Origin: Salinibaculum litoreum
Lineage (GTDB): Archaea > Halobacteriota > Halobacteria > Halobacteriales > Haloarculaceae
DNA length: 64,000 nucleotides
Direction of reading: 5' to 3'
NCBI GenBank assembly: GCA_009789175.1
Contig: CP046866.1
Span: forward strand, 1,488,001-1,552,000
The translations under genes were made by a program, and so were the position numbers. Below are positions 26,020 through 33,823 of this stretch, piece after piece (the first letter of the stretch is position 1; each line of letters starts with the position of its first letter). Below the pieces are notes generated by a model. It was not told where the DNA came from and did no database searches. It saw only the letters and a program-made list of their open reading frames with translations.

Positions 26020-26364
26020 TCAGCTGGATGAGTTCTGCTCTGTCGGTTCACAGAGCGCGACACGTATGTATCCCGAAGAGACACCAACAATGACGACATT
26101 CAGATTATATCGGTCAGCGAGGGTCTGGATGTCATTCGGAACGTCATCCGGGCCAGCACATGCAACGGGCCCGCTACCCGGGAAAGAGCCAACAATTCGC
26201 TGCCAGAGCGGTTGATTCTCTTCGTTCGATTGTTCCTCATGTGTAACTTTACCGACTACCCACTCACCCTGCAATTCCGGTATAACAGTCTTTCCGCTGT
26301 CGAACTCAAAACTGGCATACCCCGCCTCCCGGAGTTCCTGTTTTATCTGTTCCCACTTGACCAT
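26020..26364 (-). CDS. Hypothetical protein of the inter-phoU island
   Basis: A 114-aa protein beginning MVKWEQIKQELREAG. It has no catalytic motif, membrane segment or signal that I recognise. The C-terminal half has alternating strands and helices (DIQTLADRYNLNVVIVGVSSGYIRVALCE), suggesting a compact alpha/beta fold. The start at 26364 is chosen because the minus-strand TATA ATTTTAAT at 26396-26389 lies 25-32 bp upstream; a longer frame exists but its extra 76 residues are low-quality sequence. Codon use and GC are lower than in the flanking phoU genes, consistent with acquired DNA. Confidence 0.55.
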   Translation of the reverse strand: MVKWEQIKQELREAGYASFEFDSGKTVIPELQGEWVVGKVTHEEQSNEENQPLWQRIVGSFPGSGPVACAGPDDVPNDIQTLADRYNLNVVIVGVSSGYIRVALCEPTEQNSSS

Positions 26365-26450
26365 CGGTTGACAATTGCGGTGGGATCGATTAAAATCCAC
26401 GTATATATCGCCCGATTTGACCGTTTCAATTTTGAGAGACTTACAATGCA

Positions 26451-26473
26451 TGATGCGTGCCTTGTATCTTGCA
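26451..26473 (-). repeat. Degenerate copy of the 29-nt repeat
   Basis: Read on the minus strand this segment begins TGCAAGATACAAGGCACGC and matches the first 22 positions of copy 1 at about 17 sites. It is the third related sequence within 1 kb between phoU1 and phoU2. Confidence 0.35.
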
Positions 26474-26626
26474 GAGAAGTCTTGACAATACGTAGACGGG
26501 CAAAGCGTGCGGAGCGGTCGATAACAGGCAGTCTTGGTGTGTTGTGGTGGCTGGCCGTTGGGTCCCGAACAAGAGAATACTGTAGCAGGCACAACGTACT
26601 TGTCTCGGGACGGCGGACGGGGGTGT

Positions 26627-27301
26627 ATGCCGCGAGAGGGGTACCAAGAGAAGCTGAATCAGTTGCGTGAGGATATCCTCTATATGAGCGAGGTCGTGCT
26701 CGAACAGCTCCGGGACGGGCTGAACGCGCTCGACGAGAAAGACGAGGACCAAGCGTGGGATGTCATCGAGGGAGACCACGAAATAAACGAACTCTATCTG
26801 GAACTCGAACAGGAGTGCGTGGACCTGCTCGCACTCCAGCAGCCGGTGGCCGGCGACCTGCGATTTATCGCCGCCTCGTTCAAGATCATCACCGACCTCG
26901 AACGCATCGGTGACCTTGCGACGAATCTCGGCGATTACACGCTCGACGCCGAGGAGGAACTGTTCCCGGATGTCGATATCCAGTCCATCGGGAGCGAAGT
27001 CATCGCGATGATAGAGAACGCGATGGAGGCTTACGCGGAGCAGGACCCCGAGTTCTGCTATGCGATTGCCGACCACGACGACGATGTCGACGAGATGTGC
27101 GAACGCGCATCCGAGACCGTCGCACGGGACCTCATCGAACGACAGGACATCGACAGCGAGGACGAAGTCGAGCGCATCATGCAGGATGTCTACCGACTGC
27201 TTTTGACTATCCGGGACCTCGAGCGGGTCGGCGACCACGCCGTCAACATCGCTGCCCGCACGCTGTATATGGTCGAAAACGACGACGACCTGCTGTACTG
27301 A
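26627..27301 (+). CDS. phoU: PhoU phosphate-signalling protein 2
   Basis: A 224-aa PhoU with two bundles: LERIGDLATNLGDY and LERVGDHAVNIAARTLY are the metal-binding motifs. It ends almost identically to PhoU1 (VENDDDLLY versus VESDDALLY). It is separated from the pst2 operon by a 1.2-kb island, so it either has its own promoter or was split off by insertion. The ATG at 26627 is chosen by comparison with PhoU1, which begins MPRDSFQ; here MPREGYQ. The frame is open upstream but unlike the family. Confidence 0.92.
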   Translation: MPREGYQEKLNQLREDILYMSEVVLEQLRDGLNALDEKDEDQAWDVIEGDHEINELYLELEQECVDLLALQQPVAGDLRFIAASFKIITDLERIGDLATNLGDYTLDAEEELFPDVDIQSIGSEVIAMIENAMEAYAEQDPEFCYAIADHDDDVDEMCERASETVARDLIERQDIDSEDEVERIMQDVYRLLLTIRDLERVGDHAVNIAARTLYMVENDDDLLY

Positions 27302-27376
27302 CGGTCAGGCTTTTTCGCTGGACCGCACGGTAGCGAGGTGTGGCGACAAAGAAAACAGTGGTCGATTCGCGATGGA

Positions 27377-28102
27377 TTAGCTACCGAACTGCGATTCGTC
27401 GACCCAACTGGGCTGGCTGACCGAGATGCCGCCTCTGGTTATCGTGAGGTCGACACCAGCCTCCCCTTCCGAGGAGGTAATGCGGACCGACGCGGACTTG
27501 AGACCATCCTCTGTGATGACCATCTCGCCGCTAGCTGACTGGATTTCAGCACCATCAGTCTGGAAATCAGTATTCTCGATGGCGGACTGGTTTATCGAAT
27601 CCGCTTCGTAGACGACAGCGTCTTGACCGTCAACCGTCGTGGTACGGGCCTGCTCCCAATCCATGATACCGATGTAGGCAAAGCCAGCGAAGGCGAAAAG
27701 CGCACTGAAGCCTGCTTCGGCTTCGAGCCGGCCGCCACCGCTGCCGTATCGGGTCTCCCCTGTCGAGGAGTTACGGTAGGCACTACCACCGTCGGTGATG
27801 TAGTATGTATCACTGCTCCCGCTGGGACCTTCGAGTCGGACGAGTTGGTTCTGCGTGTCGTTGCGCCACAGGAACGACGCCTGTTCTGACCCGTTGATGA
27901 GGGTCATATCCAGCTCGACCGACCCAGCGAACAGGTCCTCCGAGGCGTTGGCGGCTGCCATCGGGTCCGTCTCGAACGCGGGTTCACCATTCTCAGGTGT
28001 CGCTGTCGAGTTTGCATCTGTCTCATTACCACCGTTGCCACCGGAACTGCATCCGGCGAACACAACCATGAGAGCAACCAGGAAGATTGCGGCTTTTCTC
28101 AT
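27377..28102 (-). CDS. Secreted lipoprotein of unknown function
   Basis: A 241-aa protein with a short hydrophobic signal (MRKAAIFLVALMVVF) and lipobox FAGC, so it should be lipid-anchored on the outer face. A Ser/Gly/Asn-rich linker follows, then a beta-rich domain with VELDMTLINGSEQASFLWRND and a C-terminal IRGGISVSQ-like strand pattern. It resembles the LolA/LppX-like lipoproteins that haloarchaea carry in many copies, but I cannot assign a substrate. No twin arginine is present, so export would be Sec-dependent, less common here than Tat. It is convergent with phoU2, with 75 bp between stops. Confidence 0.68.
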   Translation of the reverse strand: MRKAAIFLVALMVVFAGCSSGGNGGNETDANSTATPENGEPAFETDPMAAANASEDLFAGSVELDMTLINGSEQASFLWRNDTQNQLVRLEGPSGSSDTYYITDGGSAYRNSSTGETRYGSGGGRLEAEAGFSALFAFAGFAYIGIMDWEQARTTTVDGQDAVVYEADSINQSAIENTDFQTDGAEIQSASGEMVITEDGLKSASVRITSSEGEAGVDLTITRGGISVSQPSWVDESQFGS

Positions 28103-28123
28103 ACGAGCAGGTATTCATGTTAG

Positions 28124-28132
28124 AATAAATAA
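28124..28132 (-). promoter_or_regulatory. TATA box of the lipoprotein gene
   Basis: On the minus strand TTATTTATT lies 22-30 bp before the ATG at 28102, the position expected for a leaderless transcript. Confidence 0.6.
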
Positions 28133-28257
28133 TTAACGGCTATTGAGCAACGTGATAATGACGAGTGGTATACAGCCGGTTTCTGGCCCTCTCTGTGGTT
28201 TCTTCTGGTAGCAGACGGGTAACATATGCGATTTCGGAAATAAACATAAAACTTATC

Positions 28258-28950
28258 TTACCGTTCACTCGCTGCCAGACCCTCGCCTGTAATCCGGAAC
28301 TGTGCGGTCTCGCCGGCCTCACGGGCGTGGTGTTTCTCGAGCGTCGCCCGCCGGTTCCCGCCCCGGAAACGGTCGAGTCGCAGGATGATAGCCGACCAAT
28401 GGTCGAGCGTGTGGCCACCCAGTGCGCGCGCCTGGTCGGAATCGGGGTCGGTGAAGACCTGATTGGTAAATGCGACCGCGAGGTCTTCCTTGCGGGCCAG
28501 CGAGAGCAAGTGGGTAATCTGACGGGCAACCCCCCGGAGTGCTTCCCCATCGGCCTGTTCGGTCCGTTCCAGCCGATAAAAGCCCGTGGCGCTGTCGAGG
28601 ACGACGAGATCGACCTCCTCGGCGAAGTCGGCGGCGTCCTGCACTGCCTCTTCCTGCTGTTCGTAGGAGAATGCCTCCGTGATAATCAGCCGGGACGCGA
28701 GGTCGTCGACAGTCTGGTCGGGACCGGCGTGGGCTGTTGCGAGTTGCTCCATCCGGTCCAGCGACAGCCCCTCGGTGTCGATGTACAACACGGACTGACC
28801 GGCAGCGGTGGCCTCCATCGCCGCCGAGAGGACGACGTTGGTCTTTCCGGCGGCAGGGGAGCCGTACACCTGCGTGGCCGCGCCGCGCTCGAAGCCGCCA
28901 CCAAGCAAGTCGTCGATAGGGTCACAGCCAGTCGGGACGGGGTCGCTCAC
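28258..28950 (-). CDS. radB: DNA repair and recombination protein RadB
   Basis: A 230-aa RecA-family ATPase. It has Walker A GSPAAGKT near residue 30 and Walker B VDLVVLDSA near 115, and lacks the helix-hairpin-helix N-terminal domain of RadA, which defines RadB. RadB is a euryarchaeal recombination mediator that assists RadA. The start is a GTG at 28950, with TTTTATGC on the minus strand (28980-28973) placed 23-30 bp upstream. A polytopic membrane gene follows upstream on the same strand. Confidence 0.94.
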   Translation of the reverse strand: MSDPVPTGCDPIDDLLGGGFERGAATQVYGSPAAGKTNVVLSAAMEATAAGQSVLYIDTEGLSLDRMEQLATAHAGPDQTVDDLASRLIITEAFSYEQQEEAVQDAADFAEEVDLVVLDSATGFYRLERTEQADGEALRGVARQITHLLSLARKEDLAVAFTNQVFTDPDSDQARALGGHTLDHWSAIILRLDRFRGGNRRATLEKHHAREAGETAQFRITGEGLAASER

Positions 28951-28995
28951 ACCCGGGGGTTGGTGCGGGCTCGCATAAAAGGACGCGTCTCGCTG

Positions 28996-29901
28996 CTACC
29001 GCGCTGGCAGGCGGGGGAGGGACTCGGAGAGAGTGTCGAGGACGTGCTCTTCGTCGTCGAGTGCATCGCGGTCACAGATAACCGGGAACCGCCACGGAGC
29101 GCGGAAGTGGATGACGATTGCATCCGCGGCGACGGTGTACCCCTCGAAGCGGTCCCATTCGTAGAGTTCGCGGTTGGCAGGCATCTGCCGGACGAGTCCC
29201 GCCGCGTTCGCACGGTAGGTCCGGGGATTGTGGCCGAACATGAACAGGACGATGCCGACCGGGAGCAGGAGATGTCCGAGTGCACGAACGGGGGACTCAG
29301 GCGCGACGAATCCGAAGGCGAAAGCACCAGCGCCGGCGATGGCTGTGAGCGCACCGGTGACCTTCGGCAACCGTCGCCGACCCGGAGGCCACGCGGCACG
29401 CCACTCGGCAAGTGTCTCGACGCCTTCTTCGACGGCTCTGGCATAGCGGGTGCGCGCCATCATCGCGAGAACGCTCCCGAGGAGGACCCCGCCGGCGAGA
29501 GCGACCAGCCCGAAGAGGAGAGTCGACTCCTCGACGTTCCCTGCCGTGGCGACGGCCCGGGAGCCACCGGCCACGACGACGACGGCGAGTGGAGCGAACA
29601 CGAGCCACCAGCGACCCCTGCGTGCCCCGAGTCGGTAATCGAGTCCCGACACCCGGCGGACGGCGAGTGCGACGCCAGTGAGGACGACTGTGCCGCCGCC
29701 GAGGGCGACCAGGAAGAGCGTGCCAGCGCCCGAGACGGTGCCGAGAAGCCAGGCGAGCGCGACTGGAACGACGACGGCAGCAACGTACAGACCGGACACG
29801 AGAGCGAATACGTCGTCGGGGCCGTCGCGCAGCGCGGGCGGGTCCGGTCGCTGATTGGGCGGGGTCTCAGCAGCCGTGGAAGTGTCGGTGGAGGGCGACA
29901 T
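28996..29901 (-). CDS. Polytopic membrane protein with a soluble C-terminal domain
   Basis: A 301-aa protein. The N-terminal ~35 residues are polar and Pro-rich; six or so hydrophobic helices follow (residues about 35-205), including a pair near 175-200. The last ~80 residues form a soluble domain with aromatic strands (YEWDRFEGYTVAADAIVIHF, WRFPVICDRDALDD), similar in pattern to bacterial pleckstrin-homology-like domains on membrane proteins. No enzymatic motif is seen. The ATG at 29901 is preferred to an earlier one by the MSPSTDTS start and nearby promoter space. Function unknown. Confidence 0.65.
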   Translation of the reverse strand: MSPSTDTSTAAETPPNQRPDPPALRDGPDDVFALVSGLYVAAVVVPVALAWLLGTVSGAGTLFLVALGGGTVVLTGVALAVRRVSGLDYRLGARRGRWWLVFAPLAVVVVAGGSRAVATAGNVEESTLLFGLVALAGGVLLGSVLAMMARTRYARAVEEGVETLAEWRAAWPPGRRRLPKVTGALTAIAGAGAFAFGFVAPESPVRALGHLLLPVGIVLFMFGHNPRTYRANAAGLVRQMPANRELYEWDRFEGYTVAADAIVIHFRAPWRFPVICDRDALDDEEHVLDTLSESLPRLPAR

Positions 29902-29973
29902 AGCACACAGTGGGGGCGCCAGTGGCATAAAATCGACCGAGTGGCTAAGTAGGGAGCCGTCCAATCTCCGGCC

Positions 29974-30711
29974 GTGATAGTCGTCGCTACCGACGACTTC
30001 GAGGTGTACCACGAGGTCGTCACCGAACTCCGGGACCGAGGGCTTGAGTTCACCACCGTCGAACCAGGCGACGCTCTCCCCGAACGAGCAACAGTCGTCG
30101 TGACGAGCGAGGCCGACGACGTGGCGGTCCCGGACGGCGTCGACGTGGTGACAGCACTCCCGGAGCGACCCAGAGCAGCCATCGAGGAAGTCGTCGACTT
30201 GCTCCGTGGGGAAAGCGGCCGCACCGTCGTCGGTATCGACCCCGGAGAGCGGCCGGGCATCGCAGTGCTGTCCGGTGACATGGTCGTCGCGACGTTTCAG
30301 GTACCGGCCGAGCGAACCGCGGCAGTCGTGCGCGAGGAACTCGAAGACGCCGGCGACCCGCTGGTTCGCATCGGCGACGGGGCCCGCCTGGTCGGGTCAC
30401 GAATCATCGACGACCTCCCCGACGTACCGGTCGAACTGGTCGACGAGTCCGGGACGACGCCGTATCTCGGGGCCGGCGCTCGGGGCACTGGCGACATCCT
30501 CGCAGCAGTCAATATCGCTCGCATCGACGGCGAACCCATCGAGAGCCGCGAGGTAGAGCCGACGGCCGGCGAACTCCAGCGTATCAAGGACCGCTCCCGC
30601 GAGGCCGGCGAGGACAACCGCGCCATCGACGCCGACCTCGCCCGACAAGTCGCCGTGGGTGACCTCACCATCCGGGAAGCACTGGAGACACACCGCGAGG
30701 ACGGAAGCTAG
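29974..30711 (+). CDS. Predicted RNase H-fold (RuvC/YqgF-like) protein
   Basis: A 245-aa protein with a GTG start. The N-terminal ~75 residues form a small Rossmann-like domain. From residue 84 the pattern is that of the RuvC/YqgF branch of the RNase H fold: VVGIDPGERPGIAVL puts Asp89 on the first strand, VELVDESGTT puts acids at 154-158 on the fourth strand, and GTGDILAAVNIA supplies Asp174 on the last helix. This acid spacing resembles a nuclease or resolvase site. A hydrophilic helix rich in charged residues ends the protein. No family name is recalled with certainty. It stands divergent from the radB side and convergent with larC. Confidence 0.7.
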   Translation: MIVVATDDFEVYHEVVTELRDRGLEFTTVEPGDALPERATVVVTSEADDVAVPDGVDVVTALPERPRAAIEEVVDLLRGESGRTVVGIDPGERPGIAVLSGDMVVATFQVPAERTAAVVREELEDAGDPLVRIGDGARLVGSRIIDDLPDVPVELVDESGTTPYLGAGARGTGDILAAVNIARIDGEPIESREVEPTAGELQRIKDRSREAGEDNRAIDADLARQVAVGDLTIREALETHREDGS

Positions 30712-30732
30712 GCTGAGGACAGTCGTCGACGG

Positions 30733-32046
30733 TCACTCTTCGCGGACGCAACGCTCCGCTCGACGGCCGATTTCCCTGACCGGCAGGTCTGTCGCCTGGG
30801 CGACGGCAAGCGCGTCGTCGTACTCGGCGCTTACGTCGTAGACTGTGTCTGCTGCACTGGCGATTTTCACGCCCACCTCGTAGTCGGTCCCGTCGAGCGT
30901 GAGCGTCACGGTGGTGGTCTCGCGGTCGGCAATCCATCGATGGCCAGCCCCGTGTTCGCGGATACCCAGTGTGCCCGTCTCCTCGGCAAGGCGGCGTGCT
31001 ACACGCTGGGCGTCTTCGGGCCTGACGATGACTTTGACCAGATGGCCCGGCCTGGATTTTTTCATCGTGAGCGGGACGATAGAGACATCGAGTGCGCCAG
31101 CGTCCGCCAAGCGTTCCTGTAGCCCACCCAGAACTTCCGGCGTCGCATCGTCGAGATTGGTTTCGAGTACGGTGATGGCCTCTCGCGGGAAGTCGCCAGA
31201 AGTCTCGCCGACGAGTGCCCGGAGGACGTTGGGGTGGGCGTCGAAGCTGTAGCCGCCGGCCCCGTACCCGGAACGTTCGACAGTCATCGACGGGAGTTCG
31301 TCGGCACCGTCTGCAACATGGGCGAGGATTGCTGCGCCCGTCGGGGTCAGGAGTTCCGTCTCGACCGGCCCGCCACGGAGTTGCCAGTCCGCACGCTCGG
31401 CGAGTTCGACGACGGCCGGTGTCGGGACGGGATAGGTGCCGTGGGACATCTCCACCGCACCGCCACCAGTTGCCAGCGGTGTAGTCACGACCTGCTCGGG
31501 GTCGAGGTCAGCGAGCAGCAGACAGACGCCGACCACGTCGGCGATGGCATCATCCGCCCCCACCTCGTGAAAGTGAGTCTCCGTCAGGTCGGTCCCGTGG
31601 ACGCTGGCTTCGGCTTTCCCGAGCAGTTCGAAGATAGCGAGCGCATCCGTCTCGACGCCGGCCGGAAGGGCCATCCCTTCGACTAGTTCGACAACCTCCG
31701 CGTACGTCCGTGACGGACCGTGACCCTCCGCGTGCGTGTGGTCGTCGTCGTGATGGTCCCCGTTATGGTCGTGGTGGCTCTCGTTGTGGTCTGGGTTCTC
31801 ATGGTGGCTCTCGCCGTGGTCGTAGTCTGTCACAGGGTCGTGTGACTCGGCAGGGCTGGCAGTCAGGACGACATCGACGGTCGTCGCATGGATGCCGTTT
31901 TTCCTAGTCTCACCGACGACATACTCGATGTCAAGTGCGTCCTCGACGGGGTCGAGCGCGTCGCGGTCGGCACCGGCCGCCAGCAACGCTGCGAGGAGCA
32001 TGTCGCCGCTTGCCCCCATTCGGCCGTCGAACGCGAGCGTGTGCAT
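30733..32046 (-). CDS. larC: LarC-type nickel insertion protein
   Basis: A 437-aa protein of the LarC family, which completes the nickel-pincer cofactor of lactate racemase by inserting Ni in a CTP-dependent step. Family features are the opening FDGRMGASGDMLLAALLAAGAD, ETHFHEVGADDAIADVVG in the middle, and the C-terminal ETNLDDATPEVLGGL. Residues about 66-110 are a strongly histidine/aspartate-rich insert (HESHHDH-type runs), likely a nickel-binding reservoir. LarA, LarB and LarE are not in the window. The ATG at 32046 (MHTLAFDG) is the family start. Confidence 0.9.
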   Translation of the reverse strand: MHTLAFDGRMGASGDMLLAALLAAGADRDALDPVEDALDIEYVVGETRKNGIHATTVDVVLTASPAESHDPVTDYDHGESHHENPDHNESHHDHNGDHHDDDHTHAEGHGPSRTYAEVVELVEGMALPAGVETDALAIFELLGKAEASVHGTDLTETHFHEVGADDAIADVVGVCLLLADLDPEQVVTTPLATGGGAVEMSHGTYPVPTPAVVELAERADWQLRGGPVETELLTPTGAAILAHVADGADELPSMTVERSGYGAGGYSFDAHPNVLRALVGETSGDFPREAITVLETNLDDATPEVLGGLQERLADAGALDVSIVPLTMKKSRPGHLVKVIVRPEDAQRVARRLAEETGTLGIREHGAGHRWIADRETTTVTLTLDGTDYEVGVKIASAADTVYDVSAEYDDALAVAQATDLPVREIGRRAERCVREE

Positions 32047-32114
32047 GCACGAGGAAAGACGACCACGGAGTAATACGCTGACGGTCCGGCGAACCCGTGC
32101 CGGAAAAGCCCGCC

Positions 32115-32366
32115 TTACGGGTCGAACCGCCACTCGCTGTCGTCGTCTCCGGCCGGGTCGGAGTCGCGATAGACGACGACGAGGCCGCCGATGCCGACGG
32201 CAGCGACGAACTTGGCCGAGCCGATGGCCACAATATGTTCGGTCAACGAGAGACCGTACTGTGCAGTCAGTGACGGTGGTACGAACAACCCGAGTACTGC
32301 GACGGCTGCAAGCGCCAGAACGAGTACCCAGACGTGGGGCGGAAAGTACTCCTTCAGGGATGCCAT
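32115..32366 (-). CDS. Small two-helix membrane protein
   Basis: An 83-aa protein with two hydrophobic helices (VWVLVLALAAVAVLGLFV and FVAAVGIGGLVVVY) and an acidic C-terminus. A minus-strand TATA (ATTATAAC) near 32390-32397 lies about 25-31 bp before the ATG, supporting a leaderless gene. It reads in the same direction as larC, ending 68 bp upstream of it. The family is not recognised; a heme/copper-oxidase-accessory or small transport subunit role is possible but unsupported. Confidence 0.6.
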   Translation of the reverse strand: MASLKEYFPPHVWVLVLALAAVAVLGLFVPPSLTAQYGLSLTEHIVAIGSAKFVAAVGIGGLVVVYRDSDPAGDDDSEWRFDP

Positions 32367-32564
32367 CAGCGCGTGCGTAGACGACTACTTGTTATAATCT
32401 TTCCGCCTTTCGGGCATATTTACTCAAACATAGGTGGAATTACCTGATTTACTTGGCGTATAGCACAACAATAACAGAAAACCGTCAACTCTATGCAGGA
32501 CGTTTCGGCTGTCACTCCGACCGGCGACGGGAGGCTTCGACAGCCTGGTGTCTGCGGAGACCGG
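32367..32564. other. Short AT-rich intergenic stretch
   Basis: 198 bp between the small membrane gene and the UspA gene. Apart from the TATA region at 32388-32397 nothing structured is seen, and no tRNA or repeat is present. Confidence 0.5.
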
Positions 32565-32987
32565 TCAGTGCGAACGGACGATAAACACGTCGTAGTCGGC
32601 GTCGACGGCAATGTCACCGAACGGCGTCGTCAGGCGGTCGTCCGCCTCGTCGCTCGCACCGACAAAGAGGATGGAGGCGTCGACATCGTCGGCGGCCTGT
32701 CGGATGTGGTCGCCGATACCGTCGGTCGGGGCGTTAGCCCTCGCCTCGAAGGAGCGTTCGGCGTCGTCGGTTGCCTCCTCGATTTTCCGACGGAGGTCGG
32801 CGCTGGCGGTCTCGGTGGCGAAATCCTCATCGGGCTGAATCCACTTCCTACGCTCGGCGTAGTCCGCACCGGTCGGAACGAAACTCACCGCGACGACTTG
32901 CTCATCGAGCGCCTGTCCGTGGTCGACCGCGCGTGCCAGTGCTGCTTCGGAGACGGGTGACCCGTCGAAGGGAACCAGAAAGACCAT
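32565..32987 (-). CDS. Universal stress protein (UspA family)
   Basis: A 140-aa single-domain UspA protein. It begins VFLVPFDGSPVSEAALARAVD, the usual first strand and helix, and ends with a GVGASDEADDRLTTPFGDIA-type segment that corresponds to the nucleotide loop. The normal ATP-binding G-2x-G-9x-G-S/T pattern is partly altered (GASDEADDRLTTPFG), so nucleotide binding is uncertain. The ATG at 32987 precedes a normal first strand, while the frame upstream overlaps the divergent YrdC gene. Function in stress tolerance is general to the family. Confidence 0.82.
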   Translation of the reverse strand: MVFLVPFDGSPVSEAALARAVDHGQALDEQVVAVSFVPTGADYAERRKWIQPDEDFATETASADLRRKIEEATDDAERSFEARANAPTDGIGDHIRQAADDVDASILFVGASDEADDRLTTPFGDIAVDADYDVFIVRSH

Positions 32988-33078
32988 ACGCTGCGCTATT
33001 ACGTCGATGGTTATCAAAGTATGCGCGCCGGAAACTGGGTTCCCGACGTTTCTGTCAACGCTTCCCCAAGTCCTGGCG

Positions 33079-33713
33079 ATGACAGCGCGGGTCCTTGAGC
33101 CGACACCCACGAACGTCCGGCGGGTCGCCGACTGCGTTCGAAACGGCGGCGTCGTCGCCGTGCCGACGGACACGAACGTTGGCCTGCTGGTGGACCCGTG
33201 GCGTGCTGACGCCATCGGGGAGGTCTCCGAATTGAAAGGCCGGTCGCGCTCGAAGCCACTGGCACTGTTCGTGAGAGCGCCCGAGGACTGGCGACGCTTT
33301 GGCACCCACGACGACCCCGACGTTGTCGAGGCGATGGTCGATACATGCTGGCCGGGACCGCTGATATCGTCCTCGAACGGACCGAACGCGTCCACGACGG
33401 CCGCCTCTGCAAGGGGTCGACGGTCTCAATCGGCTGTATCTCAAACCCGAGGTGGCGTGAGATTGTCGCCGAGGTGGGCGGGCCAGTTGCGATGACCTCC
33501 GCCAACACAGCCGGGGAGACAGACGACCGGTTGGTCGCTGTCGAATATACCCGCGAGCAAGTCGGCGACGGGGTGGAGTACATCCTCGATGACGAACCGC
33601 AGGGCACGACCACGGCGAGTACAATCCTGGATATGACCGGTGAGCCGGACATTCTTCGCAAGGGAGATATTACTGCAACGACTCTCAACGATATAGCCGG
33701 CCTGGGGCTCTGA
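33079..33713 (+). pseudogene. Sua5/YrdC/YciO-type gene with a frameshift
   Basis: Two frames together encode a full YrdC-fold protein. The first (from 33079) gives VRNGGVVAVPTDTNVGLLVDPW...LKGRSRSKPLALF and reaches CWPGPL at 33361-33363. The continuation, LERTERVHDG...GGPVAMTSANTAGE, is in another frame. Exactly one base appears to be missing at about 33364-33365: restoring it turns ATATC into an ACNATC-like sequence and yields the family motif WPGPLT followed by IVLERT. The repaired protein would be 211 aa. YrdC/Sua5 proteins make threonylcarbamoyl-AMP for tRNA t6A. This could be a genuine pseudogene (a second, essential copy would be needed elsewhere) or a sequencing error. Confidence 0.8.
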
Positions 33714-33823
33714 CCGGGTGGGAAATCGACAGCCACTGGTTGGTTGCGGTTCCCCGGGCCGACCGCCGGTAGCAAAAAGCATATCTCCGGCCGGTTACGA
33801 CTGTCAACACATCACAGTCTACT

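Noticed and set aside
28165-29952. 595-codon plus-strand frame opposite radB and the membrane gene
   Set aside because: RadB motifs are clear on the minus strand; this frame is composed of random charged runs.
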